From: an uncultured Acidimicrobiales bacterium
Lineage (GTDB): Bacteria; Actinomycetota; Acidimicrobiia; Acidimicrobiales; UBA10347
NCBI GenBank assembly: GCA_937941245.1
Contig: CALDYC010000067.1
Coordinates: 1-64,000, forward strand
Length of the DNA: 64,000 nucleotides
Direction: 5' to 3'
Below are positions 22,849 to 33,208 of the stretch, one piece after another. Below the pieces are notes generated by a model. That model searched no databases and was not told where the DNA came from. It saw nothing but the letters and a program-made list of their open reading frames with translations. Positions within the stretch are counted from its first letter, which is position 1; the number at the start of each line of letters is the position of its first letter. Both the position numbers and the translations under genes were made by a program.

Positions 22849-24681
22849 TTGAATCGAGTAGCTCTGATCGCGATAGCGGCGGTGCTGTGTGTCGTGGCTG
22901 GCTGCACCGTCGACCCCGTACCCGTTGTCACGGATCGAGTCTCAACCGAGACGGCCTCTGTAACGGTTACCCCGGCGCGCCCCGAGCGCTCCGGCGCCAC
23001 GCAGTCCGGCGGGGTGCCAGGGACCGAGTCTGCAACGGATGAGCCGCTCGAGTCTCCGGTGCCGACGCGTTCGTCCACCGACCCTTTGGCGTCGGACTCT
23101 GCGCCAGCGAACACGGGTACGGATCGTGGCGATGCCAGCACGGTTCCTGAGCCCGAGCTGACCTCTGAGCCCGAGTCGGCCCCTGAGCCCACGCCGATAC
23201 CAACGGCCACGGCGATACAAGCGGCCACGCCGGCCCCTGAACCCACGCCGGCACCCACAGCCATGCCGCTCACCGGGGCAGATGCAATAGCCAACGCACT
23301 GCCGTTCGCTTCGCTCCAAGACATGCCGTGCCCCGAGGGTGCGCGAGCCGCAGACGTTCGCTGCAGCAGCGCAACGTTGCCCGTGCATCCGTTGAACCCC
23401 GGCGACGGCGAAACCGTCGAACTTGTCGTGGCTTACGTCGACAACGGCGATCCACATGGTGTTGGTCCGGTCTTCTTTTTGCAAGGGGGACCTGGTGTCG
23501 GAAGCGTGTCCGGGGCTGCACGCTTTGTCGGGGCATCGTACGATTTGGTGTTCATCGACCAGCGCGGCACTGGGGCATCGACACCGCGGCTTGACTGCGA
23601 TGAGGTCGATGCGCTGTGGGCAGACGATCTTGGCGGTCTTGTCGATGAGGCTCAGGTTCTCGCCGGATTCGAGGCCTGTGCTGATCGGCTTCGAGGCGAA
23701 CGCGTAGACCTGAATGCATTTCATACCGACAACGCCGCCTTTGATGTTGCGTTGATCCGTCAGCTGCTCGGGATCGAAGACTGGTCTATCTGGGGTATCA
23801 GTTACGGAACCCGCTTAGGTCTCACGATCTTGCGTGACCATGCTGACGGATTGCGAGCAGCAATTCTCGATTCGGTCTTGCCGTTCGAGGTCGACTTCTT
23901 TGGATCGATTCCGCGCAACGGTCTGCGTTCGATCGAAGCGCTGAGCGCAGCCTGTGCCGCGGATACGTGCGCAACCGACCATGGCGACTTTCTTGACCAG
24001 CTGGGTGAAGCTGCGCGTCGGCTCGATGCTGATCCGCTCACTGTCAGTGCCAACCGGTCGGTTACCGGAGAACCCTTCGACGTGGTCGTCGATGGTGCTG
24101 AGCTACTCGACTTGACGTTCGCGCAGCTCTACAGCACTTCGCGGTTGCGTCAGCTGCCACGACAGGTCGCTCGTTTCGAGTTCGGTGGCATCGAGGAGAT
24201 GGTCACCGCCCATGTATCGAGACGCGATCCGCAGTCTTTCGACCTTTCGTCGGCCTTGTACTACACGACGTGGTGTCGCGAAGAGGTGCCGTTCTACGAC
24301 GAAACCTTCGACGACCAGGCTGTTGCACGTGGCGTCGAGCTGTTTGGTGCCGCGTTCGACGAAGCGCTCTCGGCCGACGGTGTCGACGACGTGTGCGCTG
24401 CGTTCGGCGTAGACGTCGGCCCATCGATCAATGATCGACCAATCACGAGCCAGGTGCCGACCGTCGTGTTTGCGGGAGCGTTCGATCCGGTGACGCCTCC
24501 CGAGTGGAGCAAACAGGTCGCCGACCAACTCGCGGAGACGACCTATGTCGAGTTCGCTGACCACGGCCACGGAATGACCAGTCGCTGCGCCGGGGAGATT
24601 CAACTCGAATTCTTGAAGAATCCGACCGCAGCGTTGGACCTGGCTTGTGTAATCGAGGTCGGTCCCCCCGATTTCGATTGA
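22849..24681 (+). CDS. Lipoprotein alpha/beta hydrolase (TAP-like) with Pro/Glu/Thr-rich linker; probable TTG start
   Basis: LNRVALIAIAAVLCVVAGC lipobox; FFLQGGPGVGSV, WSIWGISYGTRLGLTILRDH (GxSxG), TAP-like C-terminus. Confidence 0.83.
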   Translation: MNRVALIAIAAVLCVVAGCTVDPVPVVTDRVSTETASVTVTPARPERSGATQSGGVPGTESATDEPLESPVPTRSSTDPLASDSAPANTGTDRGDASTVPEPELTSEPESAPEPTPIPTATAIQAATPAPEPTPAPTAMPLTGADAIANALPFASLQDMPCPEGARAADVRCSSATLPVHPLNPGDGETVELVVAYVDNGDPHGVGPVFFLQGGPGVGSVSGAARFVGASYDLVFIDQRGTGASTPRLDCDEVDALWADDLGGLVDEAQVLAGFEACADRLRGERVDLNAFHTDNAAFDVALIRQLLGIEDWSIWGISYGTRLGLTILRDHADGLRAAILDSVLPFEVDFFGSIPRNGLRSIEALSAACAADTCATDHGDFLDQLGEAARRLDADPLTVSANRSVTGEPFDVVVDGAELLDLTFAQLYSTSRLRQLPRQVARFEFGGIEEMVTAHVSRRDPQSFDLSSALYYTTWCREEVPFYDETFDDQAVARGVELFGAAFDEALSADGVDDVCAAFGVDVGPSINDRPITSQVPTVVFAGAFDPVTPPEWSKQVADQLAETTYVEFADHGHGMTSRCAGEIQLEFLKNPTAALDLACVIEVGPPDFD

Positions 24682-24734
24682 AGCCGGCCCGACGCCATTT
24701 AGGCAGCCGGGTTGGCCTAGAAATGCCGGTAGGC

Positions 24735-25721
24735 CTAGGAATAGTCGATCTGTGAGAAGTCGCTCAGTTTGTCGAGCTGATGAAAGGCATTGATCTGGCG
24801 CACCGTTCCGGAACGTGACCGCATGACCAACGACTGGGTGGTCGCTCCGCCGGCCTCGAAGTGCACGCCCTTAAGCAGGTCGCCGTCGGTGATACCGGTC
24901 GCGGCAAAGAATGAGTTGTCGCCGGCAACCAGGTCATTGGTCGTGAGTTTGCGGTCCAGGTCGTAGCCCAGCCGTTCAGCTTCTGCTCGCTCGTCGTCGT
25001 TGCGAGCCCAGACCTTGCCTTGGATCTCGCCGCCCATGCACTTCATCGCTGCAGCGGAGATCACACCCTCGGGAGTACCGCCGATACCGAACAACACGTC
25101 GGCACCGGTGTCGGGCCATGCCGTCGACAATGCACCGGCAACGTCGCCGTCGGCAATCAGACGGATACGAGCTCCTTGAGCACGGATTTCGGCAATCAAC
25201 TCGGTGTGGCGAGGACGATCGAGTACCACAGCCGTCAGGTCTCGCACTCGCTCACCCTTGGCCTCGGCAATATGGTGCAGGTTGTCGCGAACCGATGCGT
25301 CGATGTCGATCACTTCAGCACACCTCGGGCCAACAGCGATCTTTTGCATGTACACGAACGGGCCCGGATCAAACATCGTGCCTGCGTCAGAGACCGCCAG
25401 AACCGACAACGCGTTGCCGCGGCCGTATGCAGTCAGGGTGGTGCCTTCGACGGGGTCAACGGCAACGTCGACTGTCGGACCCGTGCCGTCGCCAAGCTGC
25501 TCGCCGTTGTAGAGCATGGGAGCTTCGTCCTTTTCGCCCTCGCCGATGATGACAGTGCCGGCCATCGAGACGCTCGAGAGCATGTGGCGCATGGCTTCTA
25601 CCGCAGCGCCATCGGCGCCTTCCTTGTCTCCGCGGCCCATCCAGCGGCTTGCGGCGAGCGATCCAGCCTCGGTAACTCGAACCAGTTCAAGAGCGATGTT
25701 GCGATCAGGAGTCTCGTTCAT
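24735..25721 (-). CDS. glpX: Fructose-1,6-bisphosphatase class II
   Basis: [41 protein letters not shown]. Confidence 0.93.
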   Translation of the reverse strand: MNETPDRNIALELVRVTEAGSLAASRWMGRGDKEGADGAAVEAMRHMLSSVSMAGTVIIGEGEKDEAPMLYNGEQLGDGTGPTVDVAVDPVEGTTLTAYGRGNALSVLAVSDAGTMFDPGPFVYMQKIAVGPRCAEVIDIDASVRDNLHHIAEAKGERVRDLTAVVLDRPRHTELIAEIRAQGARIRLIADGDVAGALSTAWPDTGADVLFGIGGTPEGVISAAAMKCMGGEIQGKVWARNDDERAEAERLGYDLDRKLTTNDLVAGDNSFFAATGITDGDLLKGVHFEAGGATTQSLVMRSRSGTVRQINAFHQLDKLSDFSQIDYS

Positions 25722-25857
25722 TGTCGCTGCCTTGTGTCTGGAATCGAACATTTGGACCCTATCTCGGGGGTGCACAGGGTCTGGCGCGGCGGCCGGAGCC
25801 CCCGTGGTGTCCGAGAAGAATGTTGCCGTGGCCGGTTCAGGTCGTCATGATGGCCCG

Positions 25858-26694
25858 GTGAATACACACGCCGACTCAAGTCCCGAAACCGACGTTGTCT
25901 GGTGTTTCCAGTGCGGAAGCGAGTACGACCTCGATGTTGAGACATGCAAGGAATGCGGTGTTCCAACAACCGACGTGGCGCCAACGACCGCTGATGATGT
26001 CGGAGACGCTGGCGACGACCAGATGGCCTATGAACTTCACGAGTGGACAGGTCAGGGCCGATCGCTTCTCGACGGCATGCTCTCGAGGCTCAACGTCGAG
26101 CATGCCTGGCAGGGAGCCACGCTCATCGTCCGAGAAGCCGACGAAGAGGCCGTCGATGCCTCGATAGCGGAGATCGAAGTCGTGGCCATGCCCACGCTCG
26201 ACCCCGCAGAACCGACCATCGTCTACGAGCTCGATGAACTTGACGACCAGCAGCACGGCCGGCTGCTGCGCCGGCTGGGCGACGGCGGACTCAACCATGC
26301 CTTCGACGGCAACGGCGACCTGTTCGTCTACGAAAGAGACGAAGCCAAGGTCGATGAGATCTTCTCGGGACTCGAACAGGCCGACCTCAGTGAACGTGAG
26401 TTCGGCGAAGGCATCAGTGAGGACCCACTGTCTGTCATCACGGACATGTTCGTAGCGCTCACTCGGCTCCGCAAGCGCCCCAACGAAGGCAAATCTGTCG
26501 TCAACGTCGTCGAAACGGCTCAGCTCATCGAACAAATGCGCCTTCCCTATGGCATGGGCGTCGACGTGTGGTCTTCGGTCGTCGATCAATCGGCTGATCT
26601 GAGCGATCTACTCACGAGCGATGAGGTCGTAGGCAACGACGAGGTCGAAGAAAAGGCAGCAGCATTGCATGGGCTGCTTCGACGACTGGTCTAG
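25858..26694 (+). CDS. Zinc-ribbon protein with two related DUF2007-like domains
   Basis: CFQCGSEYDLDVETCKECG; YELHEWTGQGRSLLDGMLSRLNVEHAWQGATLIV repeated as YELDELDDQQHGRLLRRLGDGGLNHAFDGNGDLFV. Confidence 0.7.
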   Translation: MNTHADSSPETDVVWCFQCGSEYDLDVETCKECGVPTTDVAPTTADDVGDAGDDQMAYELHEWTGQGRSLLDGMLSRLNVEHAWQGATLIVREADEEAVDASIAEIEVVAMPTLDPAEPTIVYELDELDDQQHGRLLRRLGDGGLNHAFDGNGDLFVYERDEAKVDEIFSGLEQADLSEREFGEGISEDPLSVITDMFVALTRLRKRPNEGKSVVNVVETAQLIEQMRLPYGMGVDVWSSVVDQSADLSDLLTSDEVVGNDEVEEKAAALHGLLRRLV

Positions 26695-26766
26695 CTGTGG
26701 CAAACCGGCGACCACGCGCAAAATGCGGCCGTCGCCGTCAGCCACGTGTCCTTGCCCGCCGACCCG

Positions 26767-26772
26767 TAACCT
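26767..26772 (+). promoter_or_regulatory. -10 TAACCT, 6 nt before GTG of J-domain gene
   Basis: TAACCT-tgcgcg-GTG. Confidence 0.55.
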
Positions 26773-26778
26773 TGCGCG

Positions 26779-27492
26779 GTGCTTCTGGCTGAACTTGAGG
26801 TCTTCCACTCGCGCCCCATCGCGCCCACCCGTCGGGTGGCGTTGGGTCGGGCGATCCTGCCGACCGATGACCCGCCAGGGTTCGGTGGGCTCCTGCTGGC
26901 AGCGGTTGTCGCCAGATATAGCCAAATGATTGACCCGGAACTTGTGGAAGAACTCGAGGTCCTGAGCTACCAGGTCGAGCAGGGACAGCGCATTCCGCAG
27001 CCGCGCCTGCGGCACCGCCTGCAGCAGGACCGGGTAGGTCTCAGCCGGTCGGTGCACACGCTTGAACGGCTCCCAAACAACAAGCTCCACGTCCGCTACG
27101 AGCCCGAGCACCAAGCGCCTGCTCAGTTCGTGCTTGCGGCGGTCTATGTCGCCGGCACGGTTCCCGATGCACACCGTTCGGCAGTCATGTCCTGTATTCG
27201 TCGGGCGATCGGATGGCAGGGCGACACCGAAACCAGCGATCTGTTGCTTCGACACCTAAGCAGCTCGTTCGAGCGCTACGCCTTGTCGTCGTCATCGCTC
27301 GCCGACCCGGTCGCGTGGGCACTCGAAGTTCTCGGGCTTGATCCTGAGGGCGACGTTCCTGATAGTGCAGAGCTGCGAAGTGCCTATCGATCCTTGCTTC
27401 GTCAAGCGCATCCCGATATCGGTGGCGAAGCTGACGATGCAGCCGACAGAATCGCCGAGCTGACCGAGGCCCGGCGCATTCTGATGGACTGA
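26779..27492 (+). CDS. Protein with C-terminal J domain
   Basis: ELRSAYRSLLRQAHPDIGGEADDAADRIAELTEARRILMD (HPD motif). Confidence 0.75.
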   Translation: MLLAELEVFHSRPIAPTRRVALGRAILPTDDPPGFGGLLLAAVVARYSQMIDPELVEELEVLSYQVEQGQRIPQPRLRHRLQQDRVGLSRSVHTLERLPNNKLHVRYEPEHQAPAQFVLAAVYVAGTVPDAHRSAVMSCIRRAIGWQGDTETSDLLLRHLSSSFERYALSSSSLADPVAWALEVLGLDPEGDVPDSAELRSAYRSLLRQAHPDIGGEADDAADRIAELTEARRILMD

Positions 27493-27496
27493 ACCG

Positions 27497-29488
27497 GTGG
27501 CGCTGCTGCTTGGTGTCGACGCTGGCGGCACATATACCGATGCCGTGATTGTTGACGATGCGCGTGCGCCCGGACCATCTCAAGTGGTTGCCTGGTCGAA
27601 GTGTGAAACCACGCATGGCGACCTGAACGTCGGCGTGTCCCAGGCGATGCGTCAGGTGATCGAGTCCAGCGGGGTGTCTGGTGCGCAGGTCGACCTTGTT
27701 GCGGTCTCAACCACGCTCGCGACCAACGCCCTTGTGGAAGGCCACGCCCAGCCCGTTGCGTTGGTGAGTGTTGGCTTCTCGTTGGCTGATTTGCAGCGAA
27801 TCGGCCTGGACGAGCACGTGCCTGCACACCTGCAACTCGTGTTCGATGGTGGGCACGACGCACATGGAAATGAACGGTCGGCGCTCGATATCGATGCCAT
27901 CGGTCGCCGTTTCGAGTCGATCGTGGATCAGGTGTCAGCGTGCGCCGTGGTCGCGCAATTCAGCGTCCGTAATCCAGCCCACGAGCGCAAGGTTCGTGAC
28001 GCTCTCGCTGCGGCACACTCGATCCCGGTGACGTGCAGCCACGAGCTCACGGCCCGGCTCGATGGGCCACGCCGAGCGGTGACCTCGGTTCTCAACGCCG
28101 GGCTCATTGGCGTGATCGGTGAGCTGAACTCCGCCGTCCAGCGGTCGATGTCGCACCTGGCAATCGCGGCTCCGCTGATGGTTGTTCGTGGCGATGGCAC
28201 GTTGGTGTCCGCAGCGTTCGCTCGCGATCGGCCGATCGAGACCGTATTGTCGGGCCCTGCAGCAAGTGTGATTGGCGGCCTGCACCTTGCTGCCGAGCCC
28301 ACGTGCCTGGTCATCGATATCGGTGGAACGACGAGCGATCTGGCCGTGGTGCACAATGGTCGACCGAGAATCGCGACCGAAGGTGCGACCGTTGGCGGGC
28401 ATCGCACGATGGTCGAAGCTGTTGACATGGCCACGATCGGGCTCGGCGGGGACAGCGAGGTCAGGGTCGATAGTCGCGCCGACGGCGGGCCGCTGATGAT
28501 CGGCCCCGAGCGAGCGATCGCGGTTGGGCGGCTGGCGGCTCGATGGCCCGACCTGCACGACGTACTCGACCGCCAACTCGCCGCACAGGTCGGCCAGAGA
28601 GGGCACGGCAGGTTCGTAGTGCTCGAACGTGAGGCAGCCACAGACAGCCTTGATCAACGCGAGCGGTCAATGCTCGATGCACTATCCACTGGGCCGGTTG
28701 CTGAATCAGCGGTCGCGTTCAACAGCGCCGACGTCGCAGTGTTGACGCGTCTGCGTTCGCGGGGCCTGGTTCGCGTCGCCACCATGACACCGACCGACGC
28801 AATCGCTCACACACAACACATCGACGGCGTCGATTCCAGCGCGTCTCGCAAGGTTGCGACCCTGTTGGCCCGCCAACAGGGTCCCGACGGATCTGCGGTC
28901 GCTTCGGACTCGAACGAGCTTGCTGAAGCGGTCGTTGAGCAGATGGTCTCGCTCCAAGCGACGTTCATGCTGAAATCGGCGCTGGTCGCGGACGGCGTCA
29001 ACAAGGTCGATGACGACAATCCGCTCTTGCAATCGGCCCTCGCGTCGGCTGGCCCGACGGCCCACGTGTCGATCGAACTTCTCAACCCCGTCATTGCACT
29101 CGGTGCATCGGCGGCTACCTACTTTCCGATGGTTGGGGATCGGATCAAGGCAGATGTGCGGGTACCCGCACATGCAGGTGTCGCCAATGCTGTCGGGGCA
29201 GTGGTTGGCCAAGTCCGGGTCCGAGAAACAGCCGTGGTGACCCAGCCAACTCGAGGGCAGTTCCGGGTGCATCTTGATGATCAACCCGGCTTTGGCACCG
29301 AGGAATGGGCTCGCGACCATGCCCGCATCGTGCTGAGCGAGCGCCTGCGCAGAGCGGCCGACAGAGCCGGAGCGGCGAACCCGGTACTGCACGAATCATG
29401 GGATGTCACCCGCGCCACCATCGATGGGCGAGAGGTATTCGTCGAGGCCACGTTCACCCTCGAGGCAACCGGCAGGCCACGACTGTGA
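27497..29488 (+). CDS. hyuA: Hydantoinase/oxoprolinase subunit A family protein
   Basis: LLLGVDAGGTYTDAVIVDD, TTLATNALVEG, VIDIGGTTSDLAVV. Confidence 0.88.
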   Translation: MALLLGVDAGGTYTDAVIVDDARAPGPSQVVAWSKCETTHGDLNVGVSQAMRQVIESSGVSGAQVDLVAVSTTLATNALVEGHAQPVALVSVGFSLADLQRIGLDEHVPAHLQLVFDGGHDAHGNERSALDIDAIGRRFESIVDQVSACAVVAQFSVRNPAHERKVRDALAAAHSIPVTCSHELTARLDGPRRAVTSVLNAGLIGVIGELNSAVQRSMSHLAIAAPLMVVRGDGTLVSAAFARDRPIETVLSGPAASVIGGLHLAAEPTCLVIDIGGTTSDLAVVHNGRPRIATEGATVGGHRTMVEAVDMATIGLGGDSEVRVDSRADGGPLMIGPERAIAVGRLAARWPDLHDVLDRQLAAQVGQRGHGRFVVLEREAATDSLDQRERSMLDALSTGPVAESAVAFNSADVAVLTRLRSRGLVRVATMTPTDAIAHTQHIDGVDSSASRKVATLLARQQGPDGSAVASDSNELAEAVVEQMVSLQATFMLKSALVADGVNKVDDDNPLLQSALASAGPTAHVSIELLNPVIALGASAATYFPMVGDRIKADVRVPAHAGVANAVGAVVGQVRVRETAVVTQPTRGQFRVHLDDQPGFGTEEWARDHARIVLSERLRRAADRAGAANPVLHESWDVTRATIDGREVFVEATFTLEATGRPRL

Positions 29489-30051
29489 GCGTGAGTGGCC
29501 TGGTGCTCGCCCATGGCGCAGGTAGCGATCGGGATCAGGCGACGCTCGTGGCGGTTGATCAGGCTGTGCAGCCACTTCCGGTACACCGATTCGACTTTTG
29601 GTACCGGCGCGAACAGCGTCGCCGCCCACCGGATCGGGCCCCAAAGCTGCTTGCATGTCTGGACGAAGAACGGTTGGCGTTCTGTCACGATCGCGAGCTT
29701 GACCCCCAAAGGCTCGTACTTGGCGGCCACTCGATGGGCGGACGAATGGCGTCGATGGCGGTAGCCGATGGGACCCCCGCTGCTGGGCTGGTGCTGCTGA
29801 GCTATCCGCTTCATCCACAAGGAAAACCTGACAAACTCCGGGTCGACCACTTTGATCGCATACACGTCCCAGTCCTCTTCGTGTCAGGAGACCGGGACCC
29901 CCTTGGCAGACCTCACGAGTTCGCCGAACACATCGATGCAATCGCCGCGCCGGTCACACAGGTGTGGATCGAGGGCGCCAACCATGGCCCCAAGCCCAAG
30001 CATGTGCCGCAGATCGTCGAGGCGGTTGTGACGTTCATGGCGGGTTTGTGA
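29485..30051 (+). CDS. Alpha/beta hydrolase, KANL3/Tex30-like
   Basis: VLAHGAGSDRD, LVLGGHSMGGRMASM, VLFVSGDRDPLG; GTGA overlap with hyuA. Confidence 0.83.
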   Translation: MSVSGLVLAHGAGSDRDQATLVAVDQAVQPLPVHRFDFWYRREQRRRPPDRAPKLLACLDEERLAFCHDRELDPQRLVLGGHSMGGRMASMAVADGTPAAGLVLLSYPLHPQGKPDKLRVDHFDRIHVPVLFVSGDRDPLGRPHEFAEHIDAIAAPVTQVWIEGANHGPKPKHVPQIVEAVVTFMAGL

Positions 30052-30076
30052 GTGCGGTGGCGGCACCGACGAGCAC

Positions 30077-31579
30077 TTAGGGCCCGACGTGGTCTTCGGG
30101 GTTGAGGTCTTCAAGTGAGCGGCCACCAGTTTCGGGATAGCGAGAGATCACCAGGATCGCCAGGATCGGCACAATCGCAAGCCACGCGAAGGTTCGGCCG
30201 AAGCCCCACCGTTCTGAGTACTCACCGACGAACCACAAGCCGATGACGCTGCCGATCACGCTGACACATGTGAGTAGACCGTTTGCGAGTCCGCGTCTCG
30301 AGGTCGGGAAAAGCTCTGGTCCGTACACGCCAAGCGCAGGGATCGTCGCAGCGCCGATGACCGTAGACAGCACGCCAGCACACCACATGAGCGGACCGGC
30401 CGCGTTGTAACGAACCACGGCAAATACCACTCCACCGAAGAGACCAATCGCTCCGATCACACGGCGGCTGCGGCGGTCGGCGAATCGCCCAGCAACAGCG
30501 ACACCGATGCCTACTGGGGTGCTGACCGCTGTCGAGTACAAGCCGATTCGTCCTCCGGAGAAGCCCCGCTCGTCGCGGAGATACTCATTCTGGAAGTTCG
30601 ACGCTGGCGCTGCGAACATTGACGCGGCGGCTCCGACGGTGGCCAACATGGCGAATCGCCGACGCATGCTTGACGTGATGGGAACCGAAGCACCCACCAC
30701 CCGCTGCATGAATCGGCGGGTCTCGCGGAGCCGGCCGCGGAGGAACCACAAGGTCGGAAGTGCGAGCAACGCAACGACATACAGAACCCGCCAAGCTGAA
30801 TCGGCGCGGTCAGCGAACGGGATGAGCCACAGCACCATGCCTGACCCGAGACCGGCGCAAAGCGCGAGAACCGATGTAACCCATGCCCTTGAGCTGTCTG
30901 GGGCCTCTTCTGCGGCCGCTACACCGATGAGGATGCCGAAACCCGTAGCGAGCCCGCGTGACAACGTTTGGGCGGAGCCAAACCACCAAATGCCGGGTGT
31001 TAACGCGGTGGCAGCAGCAAACACCGCAGAACCAGTGCCTGCGGCCAACAACATGGTTCGACGCCCGATGCGATCGGCTGCGGCGACGACCGCGAGTGCG
31101 AGCAATGCTCCGATACGCGTGAGCCCGGTGACCAGTCCTTGCGTGCTTCGGTCTGCGCCAAAGTCGTCGGCGACGAAGGTGATCGTCTGGGACAGCAACG
31201 TGCCGAGATAGGCCGCGGTCAATGTCGCAATCGTCAAGAGAGAGAGCGTGGTTGCTGCCGCTGCATCGAGCCGGTCCGGCGGAGCCCACCACGGCGCGGT
31301 GGGCCGGGGCGGTCGACGGAGATAGCGCTTGGCTACGGGGGTGAATAGCGGACGCCAGATCGCTGCGGCGACGGTGAATTCGGTGGTTTCGACGATGCCG
31401 TGGTCGGTCTCGACCACCGTGCGTCGGTAGCTCGTGAACGGTCCGATGTCGCAGACAAAGCCCCGATCGTCGGCGCGTTCTCGCAGCAACCAGTCGTTGC
31501 GCTCAGTGTCGAGTCGGTCGAGCGTCGTGCATGCGTCGCTGAGCGATGCAACAGGGTGGATGGTGGTGAGCCGTGCCAT
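30077..31579 (-). CDS. MFS transporter with about 95-aa N-terminal soluble domain
   Basis: 12-TM pattern; ADRIGRRTMLLAAG, GRFADRRSRRVIG. Confidence 0.82.
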   Translation of the reverse strand: MARLTTIHPVASLSDACTTLDRLDTERNDWLLRERADDRGFVCDIGPFTSYRRTVVETDHGIVETTEFTVAAAIWRPLFTPVAKRYLRRPPRPTAPWWAPPDRLDAAAATTLSLLTIATLTAAYLGTLLSQTITFVADDFGADRSTQGLVTGLTRIGALLALAVVAAADRIGRRTMLLAAGTGSAVFAAATALTPGIWWFGSAQTLSRGLATGFGILIGVAAAEEAPDSSRAWVTSVLALCAGLGSGMVLWLIPFADRADSAWRVLYVVALLALPTLWFLRGRLRETRRFMQRVVGASVPITSSMRRRFAMLATVGAAASMFAAPASNFQNEYLRDERGFSGGRIGLYSTAVSTPVGIGVAVAGRFADRRSRRVIGAIGLFGGVVFAVVRYNAAGPLMWCAGVLSTVIGAATIPALGVYGPELFPTSRRGLANGLLTCVSVIGSVIGLWFVGEYSERWGFGRTFAWLAIVPILAILVISRYPETGGRSLEDLNPEDHVGP

Positions 31580-31710
31580 GACGTGTCGGCGAGACTAGCC
31601 ACGCTGGACAGCGAATGGCCGTGGGGGAGCGCTCCCCGCTGCGGTGGGCATTGCTACGACCAGACAGTTCTATGCTGCGTCAGGTTCGAATCGCTAGCAC
31701 GGAGTCATCG

Positions 31711-33009
31711 ATGAGCAGCAGCCTGGTTGTGCATGGAGGTAAGCCGCTGTCCGGCAGCGTTCGACCCTCGGGAAACAAGAACTCGGTTTTGCCGACGCTC
31801 TGCGCCTCGCTTTTGACCGATGAGCCGGTCCGGATTACCAATGTCCCCGACATCACCGATGTCGGCAAACTGGTCGACTTCTTTGAGTCGCTCGGAAGCG
31901 ACGTGCAGTGGGACAAACAAACCGAGACGGTGACGCTCTGCCACGCGTCGATCGACCTGTCGCGGGTCGAGGCGCTTCCGCCGGGCATGCGCAGCTCGGT
32001 CATGTTGTTCGGCCCGCTGCTGTCGCGGGTTGGTCACCTCAACGTCACCGAGGATGCCACCGGGTGCTCGCTTGGTGCCCGTGAAGTCGACCCGCATCTC
32101 GACATTCTCGAAGGGTTTGGTGCGCAGGTCGAGTGGGGGGACCGGCGCGAGCTTCGGCTAGCGGGGCCGTTCCAGGCGCAAGATCAGTGGCTCGACTATG
32201 CATCGGTGACCACGACGGAACACTTCGTCATGTGTGCTTCGCTCGCGTCGGGAACGTCGACATTGGTGAATGCCGCCAGCGAGCCCCACGTCCAAGACGT
32301 ATGCCATGTGCTGACGCAGATGGGTGCGAAGATCGATGGCATTGGCACCTCGGTGCTTCGGGTCGAAGGGGTTGAAGTCCTCGGCGGCGCCGACGTCCGC
32401 GTAAGCGACGATCACCACGAGATTTTCACGTTCCTCGCTATCGGCGCAATGACGGGCGGCGAGGTGACGGTGCCTCACTCGGTCCATCAACACTTCCCGC
32501 TTATGGACCGGGCACTTGAGAAATTCGGCGTGCAGGTCGATGTCGACGCTGCAGGGTCATCGGTGCGAGCCGGATCCGAACTCGAGATTGTGCACCCCAG
32601 GACCCAGAACCTTGTGACGAAAATCGAGGGTGCTCCGTGGCCCTATTTCCCCGTGGATCTGCTTCCACCTGTTGTCGCACTCGGCACGGTCGCCCGCGGC
32701 AGCGTGCTCTATTGGAACAAGGTCTATGAAGGCGCATTTGGCTGGATCCCCGAGCTGATGAAGTTCGGTACCCAGGTGACGGTGTGTGACCCGCACCGGG
32801 TGATCGTCACCGGCCGCGAAGATCTCAGACCAGCGATCGTCGACGCGCCCTACATCATTCGGGTGATTATCTCGCTGTTTATGGTCGCTGCCACGATCGA
32901 CGGCGAATCGGTAATCCGCAATGCCGAGCCGGTTCGGCGGGCCCACCCCGACTTCGTTGAGAATCTGCGTTCACTCGGTGCCGAGGTCGAATGGACGTCC
33001 GAAGCCTGA
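31711..33009 (+). CDS. MurA-family UDP-GlcNAc 1-carboxyvinyltransferase-like protein
   Basis: SGNKNSVLPTLCASLL, TGCSLGAREVDPHLDILEGFGA, FPVDL. Confidence 0.83.
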   Translation: MSSSLVVHGGKPLSGSVRPSGNKNSVLPTLCASLLTDEPVRITNVPDITDVGKLVDFFESLGSDVQWDKQTETVTLCHASIDLSRVEALPPGMRSSVMLFGPLLSRVGHLNVTEDATGCSLGAREVDPHLDILEGFGAQVEWGDRRELRLAGPFQAQDQWLDYASVTTTEHFVMCASLASGTSTLVNAASEPHVQDVCHVLTQMGAKIDGIGTSVLRVEGVEVLGGADVRVSDDHHEIFTFLAIGAMTGGEVTVPHSVHQHFPLMDRALEKFGVQVDVDAAGSSVRAGSELEIVHPRTQNLVTKIEGAPWPYFPVDLLPPVVALGTVARGSVLYWNKVYEGAFGWIPELMKFGTQVTVCDPHRVIVTGREDLRPAIVDAPYIIRVIISLFMVAATIDGESVIRNAEPVRRAHPDFVENLRSLGAEVEWTSEA

Positions 33010-33021
33010 ACTCGGGCGGGA

Positions 33022-33207
33022 TCAGCTCTCGTGTGTTGCCTGGTGAGCGGCGTGTTCGGCGAGCTTGGCGTTCGCCCGACGGTTCGCGAGTACGAGCACC
33101 GCGGCAAACACGAGTAGCGGTACCGCGACCATAAGAATCTCGTCCCACCCGCCCTGATGGGCGACGAGTGATCGACGCGCCGCAGCGAAGGCGGCCAGTA
33201 GCGCCAT
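33022..33207 (-). CDS. Small single-TM membrane protein
   Basis: 61 aa with one TM (ILMVAVPLLVFAAVLVLANRR), 1-nt gap from upstream SRPBCC gene. Confidence 0.55.
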   Translation of the reverse strand: MALLAAFAAARRSLVAHQGGWDEILMVAVPLLVFAAVLVLANRRANAKLAEHAAHQATHES

Positions 33208-33208
33208 G

